Below are positions 9,469 to 17,714 of a stretch of 64,000 nt of DNA, piece by piece (the first letter of the stretch is position 1; every line of letters begins with the position of its first letter). A model generated the notes under the pieces. The model ran no database searches. It worked only from the letters and a program-made list of their open reading frames with translations, and had not been told where the DNA came from. The DNA is from Planctomycetota bacterium. GTDB lineage: Bacteria > Planctomycetota > UBA1135. The DNA is taken from positions 22,577-86,576 of the forward strand of contig JAQBXR010000014.1 in assembly GCA_027623295.1 (NCBI GenBank), in the 5' to 3' direction. Both the position numbers and the translations under genes were made by a program.

Positions 9469-10637
9469 ACCAGACTTTCGATCGCTTCCGCTAGGCGATG
9501 GTATTCCGATTCGGTGTTGTAAATGTGGACCGAAAAGCGCACTACGGTGCCTAAGTCATCGGGCAAGGGAATGGCTGGGATCTGAATCCCCCATTGATTC
9601 TGCAACTCGGTGTAAATACTGGTGCCGCGTTTCTCTACCGTCTTCATCGCGGCACTAGGAATGAATAGGGAGGCCATGGTTCCAATCATCGAATCCGGCG
9701 CCGGCAATCCTGTACCAAAACGTTCAGCAAGCATGGTACGCATCGAAAGAGTAAGTTCATGATTACGTTTCATGATGGCATTCCAGCCGCCATCCACGAG
9801 GTCTTCCATGAAGTCCAAAACATGCGCCACGCTCCCCCACGCCGTGGGATCGAAAGTTCCGGTCCAATCAAACTCTTGCAGAAAGCGCGAGCGATTTTCG
9901 GTCCCTGCGTTGTAGCCATGACTAATTGTCACCGGATGGATTTCTTCCTGCAACTCCGGACGCACATATAGGAAGGCCGATCCCTTGGGCGCACAAACCC
10001 ACTTATGCAGGTTACCGGTGTAGTAATCCGCACCAAGCTCCTCAAGATTCAAGGGGAGCTGACCGGGAGCATGAGCGCCATCAACCAAGGTGCGAATACC
10101 TTTATTGCGCATGGCTTGAATGATTTCTGCCACCGGCAAAACCAAGGCAGTCGGGCTCGTAATGTGATCCACCAAACAAAACACCGTGCGCTTAGTCACC
10201 TTGGCCATCATGGCCTCGACAACTTGCTGTGGATCGGTCAAAGGGAAAGGCAATTTGACCACCACTACGATGGCACCCGATCGCTCCGCAGAAAAATCTA
10301 AAGCATTCCGACAAGCGTTGTATTCATGATCCGTGACCAAGACTTCATCGCCTGGTTGCCAGCGTTGGGCTCCAATCGCGGCGTTGACTCCGTGCGTGGC
10401 GTTGGGAACGAAGGCCAAATCCGTCATTGGGGCGCCAAGGAACTCCGCAAGCCGTGCGCGGGAATGGTCCAGCAGGGAGGTGCGATGCCCCATAAAGCGC
10501 ACCGGCTCCCGTTCCATTTCTTGCCGCAACTCCTGCTGCTTAAGCTGGATACGTGCTGGACAAGCGCCATAAGACCCATGGTTCAGGAAGGTCACCTCTG
10601 GGTCCAAGGTCCAATGCCGACGGTAAGGATTCTTCAT
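9465..10637 (-). CDS. Class V aminotransferase-fold PLP enzyme (isopenicillin-N epimerase-like)
   Basis: The product has 390 residues. It opens with TFLNHGSYGACP, typical of the isopenicillin-N epimerase/cysteine-desulfurase-like subgroup of fold-type I PLP enzymes. The middle shows FVPNATHGVN (cofactor phosphate region), LVDGAHAPGQ (Asp that holds the pyridine nitrogen) and GNLHKWVCAPKGSAFL, whose Lys should form the Schiff base. Substrate cannot be told from sequence; relatives include epimerases, ergothionase-like lyases and desulfurases. The ATG at 10637 is chosen because the conserved RRHW...NHGSYG block starts just after it. It is divergent from the selenoprotein gene with only 44 bases between the two starts, so the promoters must overlap. 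Confidence 0.87.
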   Translation of the reverse strand: MKNPYRRHWTLDPEVTFLNHGSYGACPARIQLKQQELRQEMEREPVRFMGHRTSLLDHSRARLAEFLGAPMTDLAFVPNATHGVNAAIGAQRWQPGDEVLVTDHEYNACRNALDFSAERSGAIVVVVKLPFPLTDPQQVVEAMMAKVTKRTVFCLVDHITSPTALVLPVAEIIQAMRNKGIRTLVDGAHAPGQLPLNLEELGADYYTGNLHKWVCAPKGSAFLYVRPELQEEIHPVTISHGYNAGTENRSRFLQEFDWTGTFDPTAWGSVAHVLDFMEDLVDGGWNAIMKRNHELTLSMRTMLAERFGTGLPAPDSMIGTMASLFIPSAAMKTVEKRGTSIYTELQNQWGIQIPAIPLPDDLGTVVRFSVHIYNTESEYHRLAEAIESLV

Positions 10638-10681
10638 AAAAACTAGTGTAGAAGATCCCTTCCTTAACCTAGAATGACTGT

Positions 10682-11026
10682 ATGAACAGACAATCCTTGA
10701 TTGGCCTGTTACCTCTCTTTGCTCTCGGCGCATGTGCGCAGCCGCAAAATGGTACACAGGATAAGTCTATGGCTGAAGAAGTCGTAGTAACCCAAGCTGA
10801 GGAGGCGATGGTGCAAACCGTCCACCTCAGCGTGACCGGAATGACTTGAGGCGTCGCCTGAGTGGGCAAAGTCAACTCGGCACTCGCCGCTCTACCGTGG
10901 GTAGAGGAAAGTTCTGTAGATTTCAAAAACAAAATGTGCACCGTGGTCGTCAAAACTGACAGTTACGATGAAGCCGCCACCGTCGATGCCATCAGGGCAC
11001 TCAACTTTGGAGTGACCGTTCTCTAA
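10682..11026 (+). CDS. Heavy-metal-associated (HMA) domain lipoprotein, selenoprotein with a UxxU motif
   Basis: Reading both in-frame UGA codons (10847-10849 and 10859-10861) as selenocysteine gives a continuous 114-residue protein. It has a lipoprotein signal with lipobox LGAC (Cys18), a short linker, and one MerP-like ferredoxin-fold HMA domain from about residue 48 to the end. The signature GMTCxxC appears as GMT-U56-GVA-U60. Downstream sequence fits the fold (KVNSALAALPWVEESSVDF, then AIRALNFGVTVL). Both metal-binding cysteines and nothing else are UGA, which is very unlikely for a decaying gene. A hairpin at 10890-10906 is a SECIS candidate and a strong terminator follows the stop. Predicted role: binding a soft metal or metalloid, or redox chemistry, on the outer face of a membrane (inference). 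Standard gene calling would stop at residue 55. Confidence 0.88.
10890..10906 (+). promoter_or_regulatory. Candidate bacterial SECIS hairpin
   Basis: CTCTACC and GGTAGAG form a perfect 7-bp stem around the loop GTG. The loop starts with G and lies 35 nt after the second UGA and 47 nt after the first. From memory of the published bacterial SECIS model, a small loop with G in its first two positions about 16-37 nt downstream is expected, so this suits the second UGA. A weaker stem, GAGTG (10860-10864) with CACTC (10881-10885), could serve the first. The apical CCGTGG is shared with the hairpin at 40180-40199. Confidence 0.6.
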
Positions 11027-11044
11027 ACAGAACGGATCTAAAGA

Positions 11045-11074
11045 GGCCACAGCAGAAATGCTGTGGCCTTTTTT
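11045..11074 (+). terminator. Intrinsic terminator after the HMA selenoprotein gene
   Basis: A perfect 10-bp stem, GGCCACAGCA with TGCTGTGGCC, closes a GAAA tetraloop and is followed by six T. It starts 18 bases after the stop codon at 11026, which supports a real transcript ending there and so argues that the interrupted reading frame is a functional gene. Confidence 0.93.
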
Positions 11075-11159
11075 AATGCACTACAGGGAAAAGGGTTAGG
11101 TAGTTGAGATATAACCGAAAACCGTGGATGGTGACCTAAAAACAAGCGCGACGAACCCT

Positions 11160-11490
11160 TGGTGGTGGCTCTCAAACCGACACCCAATCCAGAGCCCACG
11201 ACCCAGGACGTGCTCACCGAGGTGCTCCGAAAAGGAGCCCAACTCGGCATCGGAATCATGCTTTCGACAAGGAGCACGGCGTCTTATGGACGATCCTCTT
11301 CGGGTGGTCCGGCATCGCGGCGACGTTCTGTCCGACGATGGTCCTCAGCCTCTATTAGTCCGGCCTCGAAGGTTGGGTCGAACGGCTCCCGGACCTCGAT
11401 GTCCTCCTGCCCTCCTTCGTGGTCGGGTTCGTGGTGCTTGTCGCGGGAGAGGGGAACGACGTATTTCGCGTGACGGAATTGGAAAGCCAG
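11160..11490 (+). pseudogene. Decayed sodium/solute symporter (SSS family) remnant
   Basis: Only scraps of a PutP-like transporter remain. From 11263 one frame gives FDKEHGVLWTILFGWSGIAA then TFCPTMVLSLY, the late-transmembrane signature of SSS symporters (compare LFAWSGLGAAFGPV..LSLYW). It meets TAG at 11356 exactly where the family has Trp, so TGG to TAG is the simplest explanation. The following GLEGWVERLPDLDVLLPSFV matches the next periplasmic loop and helix, with the intervening TRxGAxAGM block deleted. An earlier scrap, VVALKPTP, is in another frame. No start and no complete helix bundle survive. The stretch 11491-11767 keeps an open frame of about 75 codons that I do not recognise. Confidence 0.6.
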
Positions 11491-11767
11491 CCAAACGCCC
11501 TCCCAGATCCGGACATTGGGTTTACATGGCTGCGTTCAGCGTTGGGCTTGATGCATCCCATGGTGGACCTCCCGGACAAAGGCCTGATGCATCACGTACG
11601 CTCGAAGGTTTCTCTTACCTGGGAAAAACGGAAACCCATTTCTTGGTATGCCCTCACCTCACTTGGACGCGATACCCTCATCCGCCACGTAGCAGTTCTG
11701 CACACGCTTACCGCAAATCTTGATCTGCCAAGCGCCTAGATAATCGTCGCAACAAGTATCATCCGAC

Positions 11768-13069
11768 ATGCTCTCCATCCTCGCTCTCAGCCTGTCGGCC
11801 CCACTGTTTGGGTTTTGCCCTGCACAGACCCAAGAGCCCCTGCCCGCCGGTAATGCCGCCCGCATCGAGGCTGACATTCGACGTCTTGCCGATTTTGGTA
11901 CCCGCAACACCCTTTCCGACACCAAAAGCAAGACCCGTGGGATTGGCGCTGCGCGTAGTTGGTTAAGAGATGAGCTCGAAAGTATTTCTGAGGAATATCA
12001 CGATGGCCGTTTAGAAGTAAGGCTTCAACATTTCGAAATCAAACCGGGACGTCGGATTCCGAAAGCGATCGACCTTGCGAATGTGGTTGCAGTCCTGCCC
12101 GGCACCGACCCCGATCGCTTAGTGGTTCTTTCCGGACACTATGACTCCATGCCAAGCTCTCCCACCGATGGCGAAAGCGATGCACCTGGAGCCAATGATG
12201 ACGCAAGTGGAACTGCTGCAGTTTTAGAAGCGGCAAGAATGTTAGGCGGACTAAAGCCTCGCGCCACCATTGTGTTCCTTGCGGTCGCAGGTGAAGAGCA
12301 AGGACTTTATGGAAGTACAAGACAAGCTGAGTGGTGGAAAGAGGAAGGCAAACACGTGGAGGCCATGTTCACTATGGACATCGTCGGAGGTGTGGTTGGA
12401 TCCAGCGGCAAACAAGAACCATATCGTTTACGAGTTTTCAGTGAAGGCGTGCCTACTGCCGGCCAGAAAATCATCGGCAGCGACAACGATGCTCCTTCCA
12501 GGCAACTTGCGCGTTACATCAAACGCACCGCAGCCATGTCCCTTCCAGAATTTGAACTCACGCTCATTTTCCGCCAAGACCGATTTTTGCGGGGCGGAGA
12601 CCATCGTCCGTTTAATGATTTAGGTTGGGCCGCCATCCGCCTTACCGAGCCGCATGAAAACTATCATTGGCAACACCAAGATGTTCGCGAGGAAGATGGC
12701 ATTGCATACGGCGATGTTCCAGATAACGTTGATTTTGCCTACACCGGACGCGTAGCAACCAGTGTGGCTAGCGCAGTGAGGGAACTCAGCTTGGCTCCGG
12801 CAGCGCCCCAAAATGTGCAGGTCGACATTTCTGAGCTCACCCCACACACCACCCTCCGCTGGCAACCCAACACGGAAAAGGACTTAGCCGGATATGCCAT
12901 CCTCTTGCGCCGCACCGATGAGGCTCTTTGGACTGACCGCATCGAGGTTCCAGAGGGCCATGAGATCACCCTAGAAGGCTTCAGCAAGGACAACTTCCTC
13001 TTTGCTGTCGAGGCCGTCGACAAAAATGGAAACCGCAGCCTTGCGGTCTATCCTTACCCTAGTCGCTGA
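11768..13069 (+). CDS. Secreted M28-family zinc peptidase with C-terminal fibronectin-III-like domain
   Basis: The protein has 433 residues with an N-terminal signal peptide (cleavage near PAQTQ). The M28 aminopeptidase core has the dinuclear zinc ligands in order: GHYDSMP (His, catalytic Asp), GANDDASG (bridging Asp), VAGEEQGLYGS (catalytic and metal Glu), FTMDIVGG (Asp) and GDHRPFNDLG (His). Residues from about 345 (APQNVQVDISEL) to the end form a fibronectin-type-III-like module with TLRWQPNTEKDLAGYAILLR and VDKNGNRS. Expected to trim amino acids from peptides outside the cytoplasm. The lipoprotein gene at 13085 follows 15 bases later on the same strand, so they probably form an operon. 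All catalytic residues are present. Confidence 0.93.
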   Translation: MLSILALSLSAPLFGFCPAQTQEPLPAGNAARIEADIRRLADFGTRNTLSDTKSKTRGIGAARSWLRDELESISEEYHDGRLEVRLQHFEIKPGRRIPKAIDLANVVAVLPGTDPDRLVVLSGHYDSMPSSPTDGESDAPGANDDASGTAAVLEAARMLGGLKPRATIVFLAVAGEEQGLYGSTRQAEWWKEEGKHVEAMFTMDIVGGVVGSSGKQEPYRLRVFSEGVPTAGQKIIGSDNDAPSRQLARYIKRTAAMSLPEFELTLIFRQDRFLRGGDHRPFNDLGWAAIRLTEPHENYHWQHQDVREEDGIAYGDVPDNVDFAYTGRVATSVASAVRELSLAPAAPQNVQVDISELTPHTTLRWQPNTEKDLAGYAILLRRTDEALWTDRIEVPEGHEITLEGFSKDNFLFAVEAVDKNGNRSLAVYPYPSR

Positions 13070-13084
13070 GCCTAAAATCGCATC

Positions 13085-13666
13085 ATGCATCGCCTGCTAG
13101 CCTTTGCACTGCTGCTTCCCTTTGCTTCTTGCGTTTCGCCTGCCCTCCCACCAGAAGCGCCGCAAGACCCGGTCAAGGTCTACCTATTGCTAGAAGGTGA
13201 ACACGCTGGGGTGCTACTCCCTGACGGCGCCGATGCATGGCTGGAATACAGCTATGGTGACTACGGATGGGTCGTGATGGGCCGTGATACTCCTTGCTAT
13301 GCAAGCTTTGCCCTCTTCACCAAGACGGAAGGCGCCCTAGGCCGCCGCACCTTCCACGGACACCCAGCTGCCGATTCCTTCAGTCTTTCACGCGGCACCC
13401 GCTTTCAGCCTTTTCTGGTGGAACGGCAAAAGGTAGATGCACTGCGCAGTCAACTCGATGCGGAATTTGTCAGGAATCAAGAAGAACCCTTCTTCAACCC
13501 GGGTTTTGGTCTGAACTATGTGCGCGCAAGCCATAGCTACGACCTCTTCCATCATTGCGCTCACGCCACAATTGAATGGCTGCAAGCTCTAGGCTGCGAT
13601 GTTTCTTCCTCAGGCATCATCCGCAGCGTAGAAATGCGCGGAATTGAGCCTGAGTACGCACCTTAA
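13085..13666 (+). CDS. Lipoprotein of unknown function, DUF2459-like
   Basis: The protein has 193 residues with a lipoprotein signal (LLPFASC, Cys near residue 16). The body is reminiscent of DUF2459-type periplasmic proteins: an opening VYLLLEGEHAGVLLP strand-turn, an aromatic acidic block (WLEYSYGDYGWVVMG), and a C-terminal HHCAHATIEWLQALGC with Cys and His residues spaced as in that family. The relation is weak and was judged by eye. The gene directly follows the M28 peptidase and overlaps the stop of the convergent gene at 13663 by four bases. Biochemical role unknown. Confidence 0.75.
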   Translation: MHRLLAFALLLPFASCVSPALPPEAPQDPVKVYLLLEGEHAGVLLPDGADAWLEYSYGDYGWVVMGRDTPCYASFALFTKTEGALGRRTFHGHPAADSFSLSRGTRFQPFLVERQKVDALRSQLDAEFVRNQEEPFFNPGFGLNYVRASHSYDLFHHCAHATIEWLQALGCDVSSSGIIRSVEMRGIEPEYAP

Positions 13667-14397
13667 GCGCCGGCGTCTAACTCCAGTCCTCGGTAGACCG
13701 TCATAAAGTCTTCCCCCGCCGCGACGCGATCCAACAAGGTGAGCACTCCCTCTCGTCCTACCAGGCGTATCCAACGACGGACTTCCCGCTTGGCAAAGAC
13801 GAGGTGGTCCTCGCCATCGACCCCCTGAAACCACTCGGGCTCGGCCATGATTGAGTAGCTCGGGATGGGAATAGCCTTGGCCTCTTGCTCCTCGAGCACC
13901 GCGGCGGACAAAAACTCTCGATGATCGAGTTGGGTACATACCCCCTCATCGAACCAGGCCGGAAGCTGCTCAAAAACCTTTTCCCCTAAGCGATGCTTCA
14001 CTTCTGCGTGCGCAAGCGCATGAGCCATGACGTCGGGGTTATTCCCCCGCGGTGCAATCACTACCAAAATGGAGGCGTTGTGAAAGTAACTCGAGGCGAA
14101 TGGATTGCCCACAGCAAAGCGCTCCTTCAAAATCGTTTGGTCAGCAAAAGCCACAATGGGATCAGCTTCTAGGGTGCCAAAAAACTCCCTAGCCAAAGCC
14201 TGGCCCAAAGCAAGGTCGCTCAAGAAGGCATCGCCCTTCTGGGAATCTAAATCAGAACGGAGAAAGACCCCTGGCCTGCTTTCGTCCATTTGCGTCTGCA
14301 TGACAAAACTGCGGCGAAAAGCCACTGGGTCGCGCAAGGCAAAAATCGCAAAGCTCGCTAAAGCTATGGCTGCTATGAGGAGAATCAGTTTGCGCAT
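13663..14397 (-). CDS. Membrane-anchored peptidase-MA-like protein lacking the catalytic glutamate
   Basis: The protein has 244 residues with an N-terminal hydrophobic anchor (LILLIAAIALASFAIFAL) and an otherwise extracytoplasmic domain. The layout follows gluzincin (peptidase MA) proteins: a His-x3-His helix, then LPAWFDEGVCTQLD, where the Glu of DEG is normally the third zinc ligand. The usual HELAH is HALAH here (inside VMAHALAHAEVKH), so the catalytic Glu is Ala while the metal ligands remain. It may be a pseudo-enzyme or use another nucleophile. It lies 21 bases downstream of the response regulator on the same strand, suggesting joint expression. Confidence 0.75.
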   Translation of the reverse strand: MRKLILLIAAIALASFAIFALRDPVAFRRSFVMQTQMDESRPGVFLRSDLDSQKGDAFLSDLALGQALAREFFGTLEADPIVAFADQTILKERFAVGNPFASSYFHNASILVVIAPRGNNPDVMAHALAHAEVKHRLGEKVFEQLPAWFDEGVCTQLDHREFLSAAVLEEQEAKAIPIPSYSIMAEPEWFQGVDGEDHLVFAKREVRRWIRLVGREGVLTLLDRVAAGEDFMTVYRGLELDAGA

Positions 14398-14418
14398 AAC
14401 GCCTGCGCCGATGCTGAC

Positions 14419-14781
14419 TTAGGAAACCAGTAAGGTTTCGACCGAGTCCACAAGTTCTTCTCGAGTAAATGGCTTAAGCAAAGATGCACCCGCACCAAGC
14501 ATACGTGCCGCACGCAAGTAAAACTCTGCTCCCACGACACCGGACATGGCAATGATGCCCACATCAGGGTAAAGCTTGCGTATTTCCATGACCGTTTCAG
14601 CACCTTCCTTTTCAGGCATAACCAAATCGGTTAGGACTAAATCACACGAAGTCTTAGCGAGAACCTCCAATGCCTCGAAACCGTTACCTGCTTCCGCAGT
14701 TTCGTATCCAGCATCTTCCAGAAAAGCGCACGCAACACGACGCACATCTTCTTCGTCATCCACAACAAGAATTCTTTTCAT
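14419..14781 (-). CDS. Single-domain response regulator (CheY-like)
   Basis: The protein is a 120-residue stand-alone receiver domain. The acidic pocket is Asp8, Asp9 and Glu10, the phospho-acceptor is Asp52 in VLTDLVMP, the switch Ser is in IIAMSG, and Lys103 is in LLKPF. There is no output domain, so it acts by protein contact or phosphotransfer, as CheY and Spo0F do. No histidine kinase is encoded in this window. The next gene on the same strand is the HALAH protein at 13663. Confidence 0.93.
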   Translation of the reverse strand: MKRILVVDDEEDVRRVACAFLEDAGYETAEAGNGFEALEVLAKTSCDLVLTDLVMPEKEGAETVMEIRKLYPDVGIIAMSGVVGAEFYLRAARMLGAGASLLKPFTREELVDSVETLLVS

Positions 14782-14844
14782 GAAAGGCCGGAGGGGAGGG
14801 GGCCACGCAAGGAGGACAAAAAGCCCTGATTAGCATTCCTTTGA

Positions 14845-15564
14845 TTATCCACCAAGCGATACCGAGATGTCAAACCCCGATTGCAGGACTTTTGAAGGAA
14901 CCCCTGGCTGGAACAAAGTAGCTGAGCCATGCTTCAAATGCACTTTCCCATTTTCGTTGCGTAAGAACGCACCCTCTTCGAGGCCAATCACCGGAGTCGG
15001 GTTCCTTTCATGGTATTCCCGGATGCGATCTTCCCGCGTTTCACCAAAGTGTTCGACAAACTCTTCGCCATGCTTCGCCCAAATCTGACCGCCATAAAAG
15101 TGCGCATTCACCTGATAAGAAACTAAACCAAAGCTCTCGAAGGAGCTTGGATAAACAATCGGCATGTCATTGGTGGTCATCATGGTGGGACAAGCCACGT
15201 TGGTCCCCGCACTCACACCCATATAAGGACAACCTTCTCGCACCAAAGCGCGCATGGGCTCGATTAAGCCTTCCTTGTGAATGCTATCGATTAGGCGGAA
15301 GGAGTTTCCACCACCGACATAAACCGCCTCCGCCTGTTCCAGCGCTTTGCGCGCATCGGGAAACTCATGAATGCCGACTAGGTTGTACCCCCCATCAAAG
15401 CCATGTTGCTTCATGGCAACGACATAAGCATCGTGGTCCTGCACGGCGTACGGAATAAACAGAATCGTAGAAACGGAAGGGCCAAAAAAGTCCTTCATTT
15501 CGTCGCGCAGGTTTTCGCGTCGCTCATCGGAACGAAACCCGCCACTTCCAAGGAGTACACGCAT
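14845..15564 (-). CDS. pepE: Peptidase E (alpha-aspartyl dipeptidase, family S51)
   Basis: Cytosolic serine dipeptidase that splits Asp-X dipeptides. The 239-residue product fits the family (E. coli PepE 229). The nucleophile is Ser118 in GVSAGTN, within a class-I-glutamine-amidotransferase-like fold that starts with VLLGSGGF and has VYVGGGNSFRL and a VNAHF histidine. The ATG at 15564 is preferred over the TTG at 15570. It is divergent from the DoxX gene with 36 bases between the starts. No signal peptide. Confidence 0.9.
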   Translation of the reverse strand: MRVLLGSGGFRSDERRENLRDEMKDFFGPSVSTILFIPYAVQDHDAYVVAMKQHGFDGGYNLVGIHEFPDARKALEQAEAVYVGGGNSFRLIDSIHKEGLIEPMRALVREGCPYMGVSAGTNVACPTMMTTNDMPIVYPSSFESFGLVSYQVNAHFYGGQIWAKHGEEFVEHFGETREDRIREYHERNPTPVIGLEEGAFLRNENGKVHLKHGSATLFQPGVPSKVLQSGFDISVSLGG

Positions 15565-15600
15565 TCGCAAAGGATACGCCCGAATTGTTAGACTGCAACG

Positions 15601-16026
15601 ATGAAAGACTGGCTGCTGCTATTGCTGAGAATCGCTACGGGTGTTGGCCTGGCGTACTGGGCTGGTCACGACAAAGTTTTCGACCCCGATGCGCGTCAAG
15701 CCTATACAAGCTTACTGCATGACGCCGGCGTACCCGCTGCTGGAATTCTGACCATCCTATTCGGAGTCATTGAGTTCTTTGGATCGCTTTTCTTAGCCGC
15801 AGGGTTTTTCTTTCGGCAAGCTGCAGGCCTATTGCTGGTCGCCGTTGGCGGAAGTGCTGCCATCCAACTATTCGCCTTTGAGAAATCGGCTTCGGTGTTG
15901 TTCACCTACCACGATTTACAGGGCATAGGCACCGGTTATTACCTGGTGGCTTGTGTAGTTTTACTCATCCTGGGTGCCGGGCGCATTTCCTTTGATGCTG
16001 GGCGCCGCACCATGCAGGCGGAGTAA
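15601..16026 (+). CDS. DoxX-family inner-membrane protein
   Basis: The protein has 141 residues and four predicted transmembrane helices, in the DoxX/SURF4-like arrangement: an N-terminal LLRIATGVGLAYWAGHDKVF helix, then GILTILFGVIEFFGSLFLAA, GLLLVAVGGSAAIQLFAF and GYYLVACVVLLILGAG. DoxX proteins are linked to respiratory or redox complexes, but the activity of this member is unknown. It stands alone between peptidase E (divergent) and the sugar dehydrogenase (convergent). Confidence 0.85.
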   Translation: MKDWLLLLLRIATGVGLAYWAGHDKVFDPDARQAYTSLLHDAGVPAAGILTILFGVIEFFGSLFLAAGFFFRQAAGLLLVAVGGSAAIQLFAFEKSASVLFTYHDLQGIGTGYYLVACVVLLILGAGRISFDAGRRTMQAE

Positions 16027-16064
16027 GCGCCTGCATGACAATCCGAAAGGCCTAGTGCCTACGC

Positions 16065-17531
16065 TTACTCGACGACTTCCATGGTGACATTGGAAACCTT
16101 GCCGTTCTGAACGGCTTCCAGCCAAACCGTGCGGCCAAACAAGGAGCCTGGAGGGACGATTGGGAAGGAAGCCTTGCCCGCTGCGTTTGCAGTCGTGGTT
16201 GCCGCAAGCGCCGGGCTATCCAGCATGACGGTGACGCCAAGCTGCCCCACAGGGAACATGCCTACACCAGAAAGACTGAATGCCAAGAACACCGTTTGGC
16301 TCGCGGTACAACGCGCCACCTCAATGGTGTCCGCAACCCCGGTGAATAAGTGAGGAACCTTCAGGTACATACCTTCTGGAACCACGCGCAACAAAGTGCT
16401 GCCCCTGCAGATGTAAAGTTCGCCATCCATGTCGGTTCCGAGGGAGGAACCGGAGCCAACGATACCACTTTGGTTGGTGTGGTCAGTAAAGTTCGTCACG
16501 CCGCCCGCTTGGTTATAGCGGAAGGACCAGAGTTCGATGCTACAAGAATCGGTGAAGAAGTAGCGGCCTTGCATGGTGGACATGCTGCGCCCGCGGTAAG
16601 TCTCGGAGCCAATGATGGCGCATCGGAATGGATTGAAGCTGTGGCCGTACTCGTAAATAGGCAATTCCAATCCAGCCATGTTGCAGCCAGAGCTTGGGTT
16701 AAAGCAATGGTTACCTTCAATGATGCGCCATCCGTAGTTCTCGCCACCGGGACTGCTTGCGGCCTGGAAGTGAACATACTCCCAAGCGTTTTGACCGACA
16801 TCGGCAATGTAAAGGTCACCGGTTTCGCGGTCAAAGTTAAAGCGCCATGGGTTACGCAAACCTAATGCCCAAACTTCATCGGCAACACTACCGTTTCCAA
16901 CGAATGGATTGGAGGCAGGAATGCTGTAGGGAAGACCGTTGTCGACATCGAGACGCAGCATTTTGCCAAGCAAGTTCAAACCGTTCTGTGCACGGTTGCC
17001 TGGGTCACCAGCACTTCCTCCATCTCCGGTACCAACATAAAGGTACCCATCTGGACCGAAACGAATGCAGCCACCATTATGATTTGAGAATGGTTGAGAA
17101 ATCCCGAGGACGTTGGCTTGAGAACTAACATTGGCCAAGTCCGGGTTCGCCGAAACGGTATAGCGATCCACGCGAGTGTCTCCAGCGTTGTTGGTGTAGT
17201 TGACATAGAACCAGCCATTGGTCGCATAGTCCGGGTGAAACGCCAAGCCGAGCAAGCCGCGTTCTCCGCTACCGTTGGTTAGGCCGGTGATATCCAAGTA
17301 CGGGGTCGCCAACTTGACACCATTCTTGACGATGTAAATCCGACCGTTTTGGTCCACCACAAACAAGCGATCACGATCGCCAGGTGCGTAAGTCACCAGC
17401 AAAGAAGAGCCCAGTCCTGTGGCAACAACCTCAGTGTCCAGAGGCACCTGAGCTTCGGCGTTATTGGTGAACGAAAATAAGCCCATGCAAATTGCAAGGC
17501 TGCGAAGTACGAATTGAGGTGTAATTTTCAT
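16065..17531 (-). CDS. Secreted PQQ-dependent sugar dehydrogenase (GSDH/sGDH family) with shared C-terminal domain
   Basis: The protein has 488 residues with a signal peptide (cleavage near NNAEAQ). The six-bladed beta-propeller shows the family motifs: GERGLLGLAFHPDY, the PQQ base His in FSNHNGGCIRFGPDG, YVGTGDGGSAGDPGN (calcium region), GLRNPWRFNFD and LYIADVGQNAWE. After the propeller a domain of about 80 residues ends in LFGRTVWLEAVQNGKVSNVT; similar tails close the proteins at 27968 and 33273. Oxidises an aldose or similar sugar in the periplasm and passes electrons to a respiratory carrier (family knowledge). The ATG at 17531 directly precedes the signal peptide. A second, shorter paralogue lies at 42444. 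Confidence 0.92.
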   Translation of the reverse strand: MKITPQFVLRSLAICMGLFSFTNNAEAQVPLDTEVVATGLGSSLLVTYAPGDRDRLFVVDQNGRIYIVKNGVKLATPYLDITGLTNGSGERGLLGLAFHPDYATNGWFYVNYTNNAGDTRVDRYTVSANPDLANVSSQANVLGISQPFSNHNGGCIRFGPDGYLYVGTGDGGSAGDPGNRAQNGLNLLGKMLRLDVDNGLPYSIPASNPFVGNGSVADEVWALGLRNPWRFNFDRETGDLYIADVGQNAWEYVHFQAASSPGGENYGWRIIEGNHCFNPSSGCNMAGLELPIYEYGHSFNPFRCAIIGSETYRGRSMSTMQGRYFFTDSCSIELWSFRYNQAGGVTNFTDHTNQSGIVGSGSSLGTDMDGELYICRGSTLLRVVPEGMYLKVPHLFTGVADTIEVARCTASQTVFLAFSLSGVGMFPVGQLGVTVMLDSPALAATTTANAAGKASFPIVPPGSLFGRTVWLEAVQNGKVSNVTMEVVE

Positions 17532-17714
17532 GGCTGAGAGAAGGAAGCAAATGCCCGATTCCTGGAAGTTCGGGAGTAGGACGGCTGGAACCACTGCAGG
17601 TTCCTCGAACTGGCAAAGGCATAAGGTAAATTACCCGATTTTTAAGGCATTTGCGGCAAAAAAGTAGTGGTACAAGGCATATTGGCCTAAGGACTGCTCC
17701 CGGCCCCCTTTCCG

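Noticed and set aside
11124..11723. 199-codon plus-strand frame as an intact gene
   Set aside because: Arg/Pro/Ser-rich composition is typical of an out-of-frame reading; recognisable symporter pieces lie in other frames of the same DNA.
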